This document shows positions 25,354 through 33,790 of a stretch of 57,639 nucleotides of DNA, one piece after another (the first letter of the stretch is position 1; the number at the start of each line of letters is the position of its first letter). The position numbers and the translations under genes were made by a program. Origin of the DNA: Scatosoma sp045533485 (GTDB lineage: Bacteria > Bacillota > Clostridia > Christensenellales > Borkfalkiaceae). The DNA lies in contig JAZSHX010000022.1 in NCBI GenBank assembly GCA_045533485.1, forward strand, positions 1 to 57,639, read 5' to 3'. Below the pieces are notes generated by a model. It was not told the DNA's origin. It ran no database searches and saw nothing but the letters and a program-made list of their open reading frames with translations.

Positions 25354-26205
25354 TTATTTCTTGCATAACGCGTCGATATCTGTTTCGTCAAACGCGTAAT
25401 CGGTGTTGCAATAATGACAATGCACGCGCACTGCGCCGTCTTCTTTGACGATTGCGCGCAGTTCGTCTTGGTTTATCGTTGCAAGCACTCTTGATAAATA
25501 GTGTTTGGAACAGTTGCATTTATATTCCGCTTTTTTATAACCGTTTGCCTGTTCGTTGGTGGTAAAATGTGCCGTAGCTACCGCTTCTAAGGACATTTTT
25601 TGCATATCTTCCAGCAATTCGTTCAAAGGAAAATTCGCTGAAACACCCAAAACGTCGTCTTCCGCAAACGGTAACGGCTGCATAACCGCTACCCCTGCAA
25701 ACGTACAATTTCCCTGCTCGTCCATTTCCACGCACGATTGAATAAAGGTAGGTAACTGTTCGCTTTTTGCATAGTATTCTTCAAACGCCGCGTCCACACC
25801 GCCTACCGCAGGCAATGCGCACGTACCCACAAACGGACGGCGATATCCGTCGTCGCGCACAATGGTAAGCGCACCGTTTTTGCCAAGCACTTCTTGTTCG
25901 CTGCCTTGCGCTTGCGGATTGTCGATATATCCGCGTAAACGCAAATCGAAATTACCTGAAACGCCCATATTTCCGCCTAAGCCGTCGCTTTGCAGGGAAA
26001 GAGAAATTTCCCCTTGCTCCATATTGAGCGCCGCGCTTGCAAAGGTCATTACCGATAACGCCTTGCCAAGCACGCACGCGGACGGTTTAGAAAGACGATG
26101 CAAACGAATAGCTTCGCGCACGACGTCCGTCGTGTCGGCAAGCGTTAAGGATACCTGTCCGTCGAAAATAAGCGTTCTAAATACGTTGTATTGTTGTTCT
26201 TTCAT
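25354..26205 (-). CDS. hslO: Redox-regulated chaperone Hsp33
   Basis: 283 residues. An N-terminal substrate-binding domain with GLGGNMGVSGNFDLRLRGYI, then the C-terminal zinc switch with CNCSK near residue 234 and CHYC near 267 (CXC and CXXC). In its reduced zinc-bound form it is inactive; oxidation turns it into a holdase chaperone in the cytosol. The start overlaps the methyltransferase stop by four bases (ATGA). Confidence 0.96.
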   Translation of the reverse strand: MKEQQYNVFRTLIFDGQVSLTLADTTDVVREAIRLHRLSKPSACVLGKALSVMTFASAALNMEQGEISLSLQSDGLGGNMGVSGNFDLRLRGYIDNPQAQGSEQEVLGKNGALTIVRDDGYRRPFVGTCALPAVGGVDAAFEEYYAKSEQLPTFIQSCVEMDEQGNCTFAGVAVMQPLPFAEDDVLGVSANFPLNELLEDMQKMSLEAVATAHFTTNEQANGYKKAEYKCNCSKHYLSRVLATINQDELRAIVKEDGAVRVHCHYCNTDYAFDETDIDALCKK

Positions 26206-26936
26206 TGTTTTACCGCCGTGAAAAGTAGTCTATCGCTTTGCGTTTTATCTTCGCCTAAATGTCCTTCTACCGATTGCACCGCAAAGCCGTTTACTTGCAA
26301 CGCTTGCACGATTTCGCTTTCTTCGTACACGTATTGTACGTGGCGTTCATCAAAGCGTTCAAACTTATTATCCTGCCCCTTGACAAACAGCGTAACGTCA
26401 ATCGTTGCCGTGTCGCCTTGCAGTTGATTAAAGGCAAGGTATGTGATATCGTCCCTGTCGTCGGCACTGACCGTGCCGTTTAATTTTTGTTGATATTTTT
26501 GTTTGGAGCTTATATCAAACAAGAACACGCCGCCCTTTTTCAAAGCGCCGCCCACGTTCTTAAACGCCGCACCCAGCTTGTCTTTGGGGATATAGTTGAT
26601 ACAATCGTTAATCGCCGTGACGAAATCAAAGCGTTTGGGCAGTTTTTTGCGTGTGATATCGCCAAGCAAGTATTCTCCGCGCACCCCTTCTTTCAACGCT
26701 TGGCTTTGCGCCGCGTCCAACATTTCCGCGCTTATATCTATGCCCGTCATTTGATAGCCGGCGCGTGCAAAAGCGCGCGTAAACCAACCACCGCCACAGC
26801 CCACGTCTAAGCCCACGCGGACAGGATACGTACGCAATTTCGCAATGAAATACTGCGACCACTTTTCATAGCCGCAGTCGTCATTTAGATATTCAAACCA
26901 TTTCGCAAGAGTAACGTATGCCGCTTGTTTATCCAT
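26202..26936 (-). CDS. Class I SAM-dependent methyltransferase
   Basis: 244 residues. Motif I is GLDVGCGGGWFTRAFARAG near residue 40, then GIDISAEMLDAA, motif FVTAINDCINYI and a C-terminal region typical of small-molecule or unknown-target methylases. The substrate cannot be named. It is translationally coupled to hslO. Confidence 0.87.
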   Translation of the reverse strand: MDKQAAYVTLAKWFEYLNDDCGYEKWSQYFIAKLRTYPVRVGLDVGCGGGWFTRAFARAGYQMTGIDISAEMLDAAQSQALKEGVRGEYLLGDITRKKLPKRFDFVTAINDCINYIPKDKLGAAFKNVGGALKKGGVFLFDISSKQKYQQKLNGTVSADDRDDITYLAFNQLQGDTATIDVTLFVKGQDNKFERFDERHVQYVYEESEIVQALQVNGFAVQSVEGHLGEDKTQSDRLLFTAVKQ

Positions 26937-26960
26937 AGTTCCCCTATCGTTGCAACCGCT

Positions 26961-28262
26961 TTATTTTTGTCCCAACATTTTGGGCGGTTTTTTCTTTTTA
27001 TTTTTAGGATTGTCCTGCAACGCCTTTTCGCGTTCTTCAAACTGTTTGTTGTATTCCACGTAACGCAAATCGTTCTTGTGTTCTTCTTCGTACGCTGCCG
27101 TGTCTTCCGCGATGTGTTCCTTGCTTTCGCGAAGCTTTTTCAAATCTTCACGCGTAAACGACGTAGGCAATTCGTATACTTGGAGAGAATCGTCGATGGG
27201 CTTGATAGGTCTATCCATAAGCTTGGATTTGCCGTGTGCCAAAATCATACGCTGATATTCAAGCTCCGCTTCACTGCTGGGTGCTTCGCTTGCCGCTTTT
27301 TCGGCGTTGTAAATACCCCTGCCCACTTTCGCGCCTTTAATTCTGGGATTGAGATATTTATCAAATACCCATTGTGAGAAATCCAACCAAACCAAAAGTG
27401 CCCAAGAAAAACCGAACAGCAATACCATAATAATTGCCATGGACGTAAAGAACGTGCCGCCGATAAGCAAGAGCAAGAACGGAACGAAGGACGCCGCCAC
27501 GAAAAATACCGTTTGCGGCAACGTACCCACCATAAGCAAGAAAGAGTTTTTCACCATTTTGGTGAACTTACTTTCATAGTTCACGCCAAGGGAAATCATC
27601 CAAAAGCTCATCATAAGCGCAATGATAATAAGCAAATAGCTCATACCTTGGAAAATGCGCATCATAACCAAACGAAATCCCTTTAACTGTTCAAACGCTA
27701 ACGCAAACTCGGAAAGGCGCAACAGCGAACCGCAGATAGCGAACACTACGGTAAACACCAGCACCGCTTGCAAAGCGTTTTTATAATTGAGTTTAATCCC
27801 GCGCCAAAAATCGTTGGCAACGAATACGCCTTCCGTCCAAACCATATTACGCATCACGTACATACCGCCGGAAAGCCCGATGGAAGCGATAAACGAACTG
27901 ATAAAAATACCGATATATAAAACGTAAGCGTTTTGAAGCGCAAAATACTCGGGAAGCCCTGCTTGCGAAGGATACGAAGGATATCCAACGCCAAGGTTTG
28001 CGCTGAACGGATATATCAAGTTGTTGCCTTGCTGCGTTACCCACGAAAAGAGCAGTACGCCGAAAAGCGGTAAAAAGAAAACCAACATCAAAAGATTGAT
28101 TTTTACAAGTTTACCGAAATTGCCTTTGAATATATCCCAAAACAACGACCAACGGTTGGTCGGAAGCGAATTTCTCGCATAATCTTCACTTTTTTCTCTG
28201 CCTTCGTAAAGACGGGACAGCCAGCCCTGTTTTTGTTGTGCCATAAATTTATTAAGCTCCAT
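26961..28262 (-). CDS. Multi-pass membrane protein with charged C-terminal tail, possibly DUF624-like
   Basis: 433 residues. A cytosolic N-terminal 45 residues is followed by about six hydrophobic segments between residues 55 and 310 (INLLMLVFFLPLFGVLLFSW, YIGIFISSFIASIGLSGGMY, LLIIIALMMSFWMISLGV, MAIIMVLLFGFSWALLVW), then a hydrophilic 120-residue tail ending in lysines and prolines (NPKNKKKKPPKMLGQK). The arrangement recalls DUF624/YesL proteins, but similarity is loose. First gene of the operon leading to hslO. Confidence 0.72.
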   Translation of the reverse strand: MELNKFMAQQKQGWLSRLYEGREKSEDYARNSLPTNRWSLFWDIFKGNFGKLVKINLLMLVFFLPLFGVLLFSWVTQQGNNLIYPFSANLGVGYPSYPSQAGLPEYFALQNAYVLYIGIFISSFIASIGLSGGMYVMRNMVWTEGVFVANDFWRGIKLNYKNALQAVLVFTVVFAICGSLLRLSEFALAFEQLKGFRLVMMRIFQGMSYLLIIIALMMSFWMISLGVNYESKFTKMVKNSFLLMVGTLPQTVFFVAASFVPFLLLLIGGTFFTSMAIIMVLLFGFSWALLVWLDFSQWVFDKYLNPRIKGAKVGRGIYNAEKAASEAPSSEAELEYQRMILAHGKSKLMDRPIKPIDDSLQVYELPTSFTREDLKKLRESKEHIAEDTAAYEEEHKNDLRYVEYNKQFEEREKALQDNPKNKKKKPPKMLGQK

Positions 28263-28278
28263 TTTTTTATGCCTTTCT

Positions 28279-28307
28279 ATTTTACTACAAAATTGTGATT
28301 ATTTCAA
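28279..28307 (-). promoter_or_regulatory. Promoter of the membrane protein-hslO operon
   Basis: Minus strand: -35 TTGAAA 28302-28307, 17-base spacer, -10 TAAAAT 28279-28284. Confidence 0.7.
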
Positions 28308-28366
28308 GAAATTTACGGGAAATTTTCAAATAATTTTAACAACTTGCAAAAAATATTAAAAAATCT

Positions 28367-28395
28367 TTGACATTTAGGGCTAATTGTGCTAAAAT
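28367..28395 (+). promoter_or_regulatory. Promoter of the lysine riboswitch/asd operon
   Basis: -35 TTGACA 28367-28372, 17-base spacer, -10 TAAAAT 28390-28395. Confidence 0.75.
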
Positions 28396-28404
28396 GAGTG
28401 TACT

Positions 28405-28570
28405 AAATAGAGGAGCGAACGAACAAAAGTACCTGTCGCGTTGCGTTTTGGACCAAACGGTTTTCACGCGGCAATCGGGAAAGGGTATCTTCGCCGAAGC
28501 GTAAATTTGTCCGTTTGCGCTGGGCACGTGTGAGAATACGCACGTGACTGTCACTTCCGTGATGCGCTAT
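28405..28570 (+). ncRNA. Lysine riboswitch (L box)
   Basis: Conserved blocks are present in order: AGAGGAGCGAAC at the 5' side, GGGAAAGGGTATCTTCGCCGAAGC, then GCTGGGCAC...GTGACTGTCAC at the 3' side. It lies directly upstream of asd-dapA-dapB. In this class lysine binding favours a downstream terminator, lowering synthesis of lysine and diaminopimelate. Edges are approximate. Confidence 0.93.
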
Positions 28571-28618
28571 TTATCCTAAAAGTATGCCTTTTTAGGTTAA
28601 ATTCAAACGCGTTTGTAT

Positions 28619-28648
28619 CGGTGGTGAGTTCCGCCGTTTTATTTTTAT
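28619..28648 (+). terminator. Riboswitch terminator ahead of asd
   Basis: Stem CGGTGG (28619-28624) with CCGCCG (28631-28636, one G-U pair), then TTTTATTTTTA. A second small hairpin at 28575-28596 (CCTAAAA with TTTTTAGG) precedes it and may take part in the switch. Confidence 0.7.
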
Positions 28649-28688
28649 CAAAAACAATCAAAACATTTTTCATATAGGAGTTATTTTT

Positions 28689-29768
28689 ATGAAACAGTTT
28701 AACGTAGGTGTTATCGGCGCAACCGGTATGGTCGGTCAAAGATTTATGATGCTTTTGGAAAACCACCCTTGGTTTAACGTAAAGGTCCTGGCGGCTTCTT
28801 CTCGTTCGGCAGGCAAAACGTATATGCAAGCGGTAGGCGAAAAATGGGCGTTTGACTGCCCTATCCCCGAAAAATACCGTGAAATGGTGATTATGGACGC
28901 GGAAGCGGATATCGACGCCATCGCAAGCCAAGTGGATTTCGTGTTCTGCGCGGTAAATATGGACAAAGCAAAAATCCAAGCTTTGGAAGAAACGTATGCT
29001 AAAAAAGAAATCCCCGTCGTTTCCAACAATTCGGCGCACCGTTTTACTGCGGACGTGCCTATGGTTATCCCCGAAATTAACCCCGACCACATTGAAATTA
29101 TCGCGTCGCAAAAGGCGCGTCTTGGCACAAAGCGTGGGTTTATCGCAGTCAAATCCAACTGCTCATTGCAATCGTACGTACCCCTTTTGCACCCCTTGAA
29201 AGCGTGGGGCGTAAAAGAAGCGGCGGTTTGTACCTATCAAGCCATTTCCGGCGCAGGCAAAACGTTTGCGACGATGCCGGAAATTCTCGACAACGTAATC
29301 CCCTATATCGGCGGCGAAGAAGAAAAGAGCGAAAAAGAACCCTTGAAAATTTGGGGCAGTATGGAAAACGGCAAAATTGTTTCCACTACTTCCCCTGCTA
29401 TCACGGCACAATGCTTGCGCGTACCCGTTTCCGACGGGCATACGGCGGCGGTGTTCGTGCGCTTTGATAAAAAACCGACGAAGGAAGAAATTTTGAACGC
29501 GTGGGCAAACTTTAAAGGCGTTCCCCAAGAGCTGGAGCTCCCTTCCGCACCCAAGCAATTTATCCGTTATTTTGAAGAAGACAACCGTCCCCAAGCAAAG
29601 CTTGACAGGATGGAAGGCAACGGTATGAGCGTGACGGCTGGCAGACTTCGTCAAGACAGCGTGTACGATTATAAGTTCATCGGGCTTTCGCACAACACCC
29701 TGCGCGGCGCGGCAGGCGGCGCGGTACTGCTTGCGGAATTGCTTGCTGCTAAAGGATATTTTGATTAA
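28689..29768 (+). CDS. asd: Aspartate-semialdehyde dehydrogenase
   Basis: 359 residues. Reduces aspartyl phosphate to aspartate semialdehyde with NADPH, at the entry of the lysine/DAP, threonine and methionine routes. N-terminal nucleotide site GVIGATGMVGQRF, the catalytic Cys in KSNCSLQSYVP near residue 158 and the catalytic His in SDGHTAAVFV near 256. The length and the SNCS context resemble the archaeal/fungal-type enzyme more than the 330-residue form common in bacteria. Controlled by the lysine riboswitch. Confidence 0.95.
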   Translation: MKQFNVGVIGATGMVGQRFMMLLENHPWFNVKVLAASSRSAGKTYMQAVGEKWAFDCPIPEKYREMVIMDAEADIDAIASQVDFVFCAVNMDKAKIQALEETYAKKEIPVVSNNSAHRFTADVPMVIPEINPDHIEIIASQKARLGTKRGFIAVKSNCSLQSYVPLLHPLKAWGVKEAAVCTYQAISGAGKTFATMPEILDNVIPYIGGEEEKSEKEPLKIWGSMENGKIVSTTSPAITAQCLRVPVSDGHTAAVFVRFDKKPTKEEILNAWANFKGVPQELELPSAPKQFIRYFEEDNRPQAKLDRMEGNGMSVTAGRLRQDSVYDYKFIGLSHNTLRGAAGGAVLLAELLAAKGYFD

Positions 29769-29804
29769 GGCACACCTAACCACAAAGGAGAATATATTGA
29801 TATT

Positions 29805-30695
29805 ATGAAAGGATTTTTTAGCGGAAGCGCAACGGCGATTATCACTCCCTTTACGGAAAACGGCGTAAACTACCCCGTTTTTGACGCGCTTATCGAACAT
29901 CAAATTGCAGGCGGTACGGACGCCATCGTATTCCTTGGCACGACGGGTGAACCGTCCACGATGTCCTTTGACGAAGAACACGTATTGATGGAATACGCCG
30001 TGAAAAAGGTAAACGGCAGATGCAAGGTAATCGTTGGCTGCGGCAGCAACAACACCGCCGACGCGATTATGACCGCGCAAAAAGCGGAAAGCTACGGTGC
30101 GGACGGTTTGCTTGCCGTTACGCCCTATTACAACAAATGCACGCAAAACGGTTTGGTGGCATATTATAAAGCCATTTGCGAAAGCGTTTCTATCCCCGTT
30201 ATCGCGTACAACGTACCTGGGCGCACGGGCGTGGAAATTCAACCTGCCACCATGGCAAAAATCGCGGAAATCCCCAACATTGCAGGTATCAAGGACGCGG
30301 GCGGCAATATGAGCAAAACTATGGAAACGTTGCGCCTTGTTCGTGAAAAATGCGACGTGTATTCGGGTGAAGACGCACTCAATTTGCCTATCCTTGCTTG
30401 CGGCGGCGTAGGCGTTATTTCCGTGCTTTCTAATATCGTTCCTGCGGACGTGAAAAAGCTTTGCACGCTTGTCAAAGAAAACAAGATAGCGGAAGCGATT
30501 GCTTTGAACGATAAACTGCTCCCCCTTGCAAACGCTTGCTTCGTGGAAGTTAACCCTATCCCCGTAAAAGAAGCGATGCGTTTGCTTGGCTATAACGTGG
30601 GCTATCCCAGAGCGCCTTTGACGGTGATGGAAGATTGCAACAGAGAAAAACTTATCGCAGCTATGCAAAATTACGGTTTGGAGATACACGCATGA
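29805..30695 (+). CDS. dapA: 4-hydroxy-tetrahydrodipicolinate synthase
   Basis: 296 residues, normal length. Condenses pyruvate with aspartate semialdehyde. Motifs: FLGTTGEPSTM near residue 44, VTPYYNKCTQNGL with the catalytic Tyr, and the Schiff-base lysine in IAGIKDAGGN near 165. Second gene of the lysine-regulated operon; its stop overlaps the dapB start (ATGA). Confidence 0.97.
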   Translation: MKGFFSGSATAIITPFTENGVNYPVFDALIEHQIAGGTDAIVFLGTTGEPSTMSFDEEHVLMEYAVKKVNGRCKVIVGCGSNNTADAIMTAQKAESYGADGLLAVTPYYNKCTQNGLVAYYKAICESVSIPVIAYNVPGRTGVEIQPATMAKIAEIPNIAGIKDAGGNMSKTMETLRLVREKCDVYSGEDALNLPILACGGVGVISVLSNIVPADVKKLCTLVKENKIAEAIALNDKLLPLANACFVEVNPIPVKEAMRLLGYNVGYPRAPLTVMEDCNREKLIAAMQNYGLEIHA

Positions 30696-31456
30696 AAACG
30701 AAAATTATCCTTTGCGGCGCTTGCGGTAAAATGGGCGCAAACGTACTTTCGCTTTTGGAAAACGACGAAAACGCCGTTGCCGTTTGCGGTGTAGATTTAT
30801 TCCCTAAGCAAATAGGTATCCCCGTATATAAAACCTTCGCGGACGTAAGAGAGCAAGCGGACGTTATCATTGATTTCTCTTCCGCGGAAAACGTGGAAGA
30901 ACGCTTGGAATACGCAAAAACGCACAAGCTTGGCATCGTGTTGGCTTCGACGGGATTTACCCCTGCCCAACTTACTTTGATTGAAGAATACGCAAAAACC
31001 ACCGCTATTTTCAAAACGGCGAATCTGTCGCTTGGCATCAATTTAATGCAAGCGCTTTGCAAGGCGGCGGCGCAGGTGCTGGGAAGCGCGTACGACGTGG
31101 AAATTATCGAACGCCACCACAACTTGAAAAAGGACGCTCCGTCGGGTACGGCGCTTATGCTTGCGGACAGCATCAACCAAGCGTTTGACAATCAAAAGCG
31201 GTACGTAGACGGCAGAAGCGGTATGGTAGGCGCAAGAGATAAAAACGAAATCGGTATGCACGCCGTTCGCGGCGGCACAATCGTGGGCGAACACGAAGTG
31301 ATGTTTGCAGGCGAAGATGAAATTATCACCATCACGCACATCGCTTCCAGCAAACGTGTATTTGCCACAGGCGCTATCCGCGCGGCGAAGTTTATACACG
31401 GAAAAGCGGCAGGCATGTACGAGATGAAAGAACTTTTGGCCGAAGAAAACGTGTGA
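30692..31456 (+). CDS. dapB: 4-hydroxy-tetrahydrodipicolinate reductase
   Basis: 254 residues from the ATG at 30692, which overlaps the dapA stop. N-terminal Rossmann motif GACGKMGANV and the substrate motif ERHHNLKKDAPSGTA near residue 150, followed by EIGMHAVRGG. Reduces the DapA product to tetrahydrodipicolinate. A longer upstream reading would lie inside dapA. The later DAP steps are not in this window. Confidence 0.96.
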   Translation: MKTKIILCGACGKMGANVLSLLENDENAVAVCGVDLFPKQIGIPVYKTFADVREQADVIIDFSSAENVEERLEYAKTHKLGIVLASTGFTPAQLTLIEEYAKTTAIFKTANLSLGINLMQALCKAAAQVLGSAYDVEIIERHHNLKKDAPSGTALMLADSINQAFDNQKRYVDGRSGMVGARDKNEIGMHAVRGGTIVGEHEVMFAGEDEIITITHIASSKRVFATGAIRAAKFIHGKAAGMYEMKELLAEENV

Positions 31457-31500
31457 TATTGAGCACACTATCCAATAATCAATTTGTATATTCTCAAAAA

Positions 31501-31542
31501 AACTACGCGTTGAGTGTTTTAATCTCAACGCGTAGTTCTATT
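31501..31542. terminator. Bidirectional terminator between dapB and the SipW-like module
   Basis: A perfect 14-base stem, 31501-31514 with 31524-31537 (AACTACGCGTTGAG and its complement), with a 9-base loop and A/T runs on both sides. Confidence 0.9.
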
Positions 31543-32211
31543 TTACACTGATGGAGTACCTGCCACCCACGTATCAGGGTCAAAGGAAGGAATCTTTGTT
31601 ACGTTTCCAAAAAGGTTGCTTTCTTCATAATATGCAGATAAGGCATATCCTTTTGCGCTTGTTTGCGTTTCCCAGGTGCCATTAATATTTTTTAGTACAG
31701 TACGATAAATAGGAGAAATAGCCGTGCCAATTGCATAATTGGGATTCCCGTTTTCCCCCAGGTCCACATCAGTCGTAAACAAATAATACGTTTCGTCGTC
31801 TATAAATTGAATTAAAAAGGATAGGTTTTCCGATTCCAAGGAAAACAAGTTTTCAAATTCTTCCGTTTGGTCCACACCCATACTCCCCACGGTATCTTTA
31901 GGACCGCCCTTAAAAAACGAAGCATTTTTTCGAGCGGAAATCTGTTCATTTAAATAAGAATCAGGATTATTAAGTCCATTATCGCTATCCACTAAACTTT
32001 CGACTAACACCACCTGATTTTTTCCCAAATCCTCTTCGGGAAGCACCTCTTCGGGGGGATATTCAAACGTATGCAATACTTTTGTGGGCGATTTTGAAAT
32101 ACCTTTTATATCCGCTTCCGCATATTGCCAAGATGAATACACTTGACTGCTTGTAATAACGAATATTATTCCAAGAGCAGAAATCACCCATTTCATCAAA
32201 GTATGTTTCAT
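31543..32211 (-). CDS. Secreted protein with SipW-type signal region (second substrate candidate)
   Basis: 222 residues. N-terminal membrane segment WVISALGIIFVITSSQVYSSWQYAE: the VYSSWQYA end matches the VYAAWTYA end of the first gene of the module and resembles signal regions of TasA/camelysin-type proteins processed by SipW. The mature part is acidic, with no Cys and many Asn/Ser/Tyr, and ends DPDTWVAGTPSV; no enzyme motif. It is 79 bases after the signal peptidase gene. Likely a surface or extracellular structural protein; function unknown. Confidence 0.75.
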   Translation of the reverse strand: MKHTLMKWVISALGIIFVITSSQVYSSWQYAEADIKGISKSPTKVLHTFEYPPEEVLPEEDLGKNQVVLVESLVDSDNGLNNPDSYLNEQISARKNASFFKGGPKDTVGSMGVDQTEEFENLFSLESENLSFLIQFIDDETYYLFTTDVDLGENGNPNYAIGTAISPIYRTVLKNINGTWETQTSAKGYALSAYYEESNLFGNVTKIPSFDPDTWVAGTPSV

Positions 32212-32290
32212 GTTATTATTCCTTATTTCTTTCGCTCAAAAACAAAACCACACACAGTTAAAAATGTTTTTATGTAAAAGCTAAACACCT

Positions 32291-33094
32291 TTAGAGCGAC
32301 GCTTTTCTATACCGCTTTTTGGCTCGCGCCAATAAAACGAGCCGTTCTTTGGTTTCCCTATCTATTTTTCTTTCCATCATCGGCAAAGCAATATTAAATA
32401 AGATAATGAGCGCAATACACATATATCCTGCAGGCGATTGCAAAAATAAAACAAAGCTTCCTGCAAACGCAAGCTTTTCGCCTTTATAAATTCCTTTCAT
32501 CTGCTCGTATACTACGGGAGCGCGGTCTGGAGAAGCTACGGCATCGCCTTGTAAAAGAAACTGACGATTATGCGGATGCTTTTCATTGGGTTCTTCAATC
32601 CCCACAATTCTATGCACCAATAATACTCCGTCTATTTCATAAACAACCACGTCGTAAAGCTTTAATTGCTCTTCCAACGGCATTTGATGTGTAACGATTA
32701 AATCAAACGCAGAAAACTGGTCGTTTAAGTTATGTTCATATAAATACGTGTTTTTTTCGTTTTTTGACGACATAGAATTGCTTTTTACAACACGTAAGCT
32801 TGGAATGCTTTGAGTAAAGTTATTTTCTTCTATATGAATATAAACGGAAAGGGCGAAACATAGAACAATCAAAACGCTGATCGCATTGACAATCCAAGAA
32901 TGATTATGCGCACGCCGTTTGCTTTTTCTAAGAGTTTTTAGATAATTTTTGACAATTTTATTATCTTCCCAACCGCTTCTAATCAGTTTGACCGATAACG
33001 ACGCCATAGTCACAGTCATCGCTGTAAATACTATTGTTAAAGAAAGAAAAACCAATAAGCAGAGCACAAAGATATGGTTTTCATATTCCAACAT
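32291..33094 (-). CDS. ER-type (SipW-like) signal peptidase I
   Basis: 267 residues, S26B-like membrane protease. Membrane segments near residues 8-35, 62-84 and at the C-terminus (YMCIALIILFNIALPMM). Catalytic features: the nucleophile Ser in VVKSNSMSS near 108, the His in LLVHRIVGIEE near 170 (a His where bacterial LepB has Lys), and the Asp region LLQGDAVASPDRAPV near 190. In Bacillus, SipW cleaves TapA and TasA only. It lies between two candidate substrates, 19 and 79 bases away. Confidence 0.85.
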   Translation of the reverse strand: MLEYENHIFVLCLLVFLSLTIVFTAMTVTMASLSVKLIRSGWEDNKIVKNYLKTLRKSKRRAHNHSWIVNAISVLIVLCFALSVYIHIEENNFTQSIPSLRVVKSNSMSSKNEKNTYLYEHNLNDQFSAFDLIVTHQMPLEEQLKLYDVVVYEIDGVLLVHRIVGIEEPNEKHPHNRQFLLQGDAVASPDRAPVVYEQMKGIYKGEKLAFAGSFVLFLQSPAGYMCIALIILFNIALPMMERKIDRETKERLVLLARAKKRYRKASL

Positions 33095-33113
33095 AATGTT
33101 TATTCTCTTTTAA

Positions 33114-33650
33114 TTAGACAACTTGCGACGGAGCTTCACTAAAGGTAATTGTAAGCGTTACGGAATCAAATGCTTCTTCAAATGCTAAATAATCATCATA
33201 GGTAGGCAATGTAATATCGCCCATACTTACAGCCAAATTGCTGCTATCAATTGTCCACGTATTCCCTTCTCCCAAGGATTGCGCTTCTGTTGGAAGAACA
33301 AAAATCGGCGTTCCGTTGTATTCTAAATTTGTACCGCTAATCGTATATTGTAAACTAATTTCCGTTTCCGCGGATAATTCGTGCGGTTCAAAAGCGACCT
33401 GCAATTGACCTGTTATGGTTAATACGGCATCGTAACTATCCTCCGCCTTATCTACCGTTAACGTTAAAGTATTTTCACCGACAACAACGATATCGCCCTT
33501 TTCTACTGTTTCTGCCGTAGTAAGTTGCTTCTTAATGGACACGTTATCTAAGCTGTTTGCTTCGTTTTGCGCATATGTCCAAGCGGCGTAAACACTTCCA
33601 ATGGTAACGCACAATGCCAAGGTTGCAAAAATTGATACTCTCTTTTTCAT
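33114..33650 (-). CDS. Secreted protein with SipW-type signal region (first substrate candidate)
   Basis: 178 residues from the ATG at 33650, which has GGAGG 7 bases upstream; a longer reading to 33713 crosses the ribosome site and probable operator. Signal region MKKRVSIFATLALCVTIGSVYAAWTYAQ. The mature part looks all-beta: alternating segments DIVVVGENTLTLTVDK, AVLTITGQLQVAF and SVTLTITFSEAPSQVV. This recalls the beta-sandwich of TasA/camelysin proteins, though I cannot assign the family firmly. First gene of the module. Confidence 0.75.
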   Translation of the reverse strand: MKKRVSIFATLALCVTIGSVYAAWTYAQNEANSLDNVSIKKQLTTAETVEKGDIVVVGENTLTLTVDKAEDSYDAVLTITGQLQVAFEPHELSAETEISLQYTISGTNLEYNGTPIFVLPTEAQSLGEGNTWTIDSSNLAVSMGDITLPTYDDYLAFEEAFDSVTLTITFSEAPSQVV

Positions 33651-33680
33651 AAAAAGACCTCCAAAAAAAGATAATATATT

Positions 33681-33696
33681 AGGCACATTTTTGCCT
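33681..33696. promoter_or_regulatory. Candidate operator (inverted repeat) of the SipW-like module
   Basis: Palindrome AGGCACATTTTTGCCT (arms AGGCA and TGCCT, 6 bases apart). It covers the predicted transcription start just downstream of the module promoter. Related GGCA/TGCC half sites occur at 33724-33727 and 33741-33744. A plausible site for the XRE regulator. Confidence 0.5.
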
Positions 33697-33703
33697 TTTT
33701 GAC

Positions 33704-33733
33704 AGTATATCACACACTTTTATGCCTTGTCAA
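33704..33733 (-). promoter_or_regulatory. Promoter of the SipW-like module
   Basis: Minus strand: -35 TTGACA 33728-33733, 18-base spacer, -10 TATACT 33704-33709. Confidence 0.75.
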
Positions 33734-33790
33734 GTATTTTGGGCACTTATGTGGTAAAATTTTTATTATATGATAAATGGGGGACAATGT

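Noticed and set aside
29163..30689. 508-residue minus-strand ORF
   Set aside because: Antisense shadow of asd and dapA; basic, Arg/His/Phe-rich sequence without any family signature.
31501..31537. Long palindrome as a possible IS end or attachment site
   Set aside because: Loop and flanking A/T runs fit a bidirectional terminator between convergent genes; no transposase or second copy in the window.
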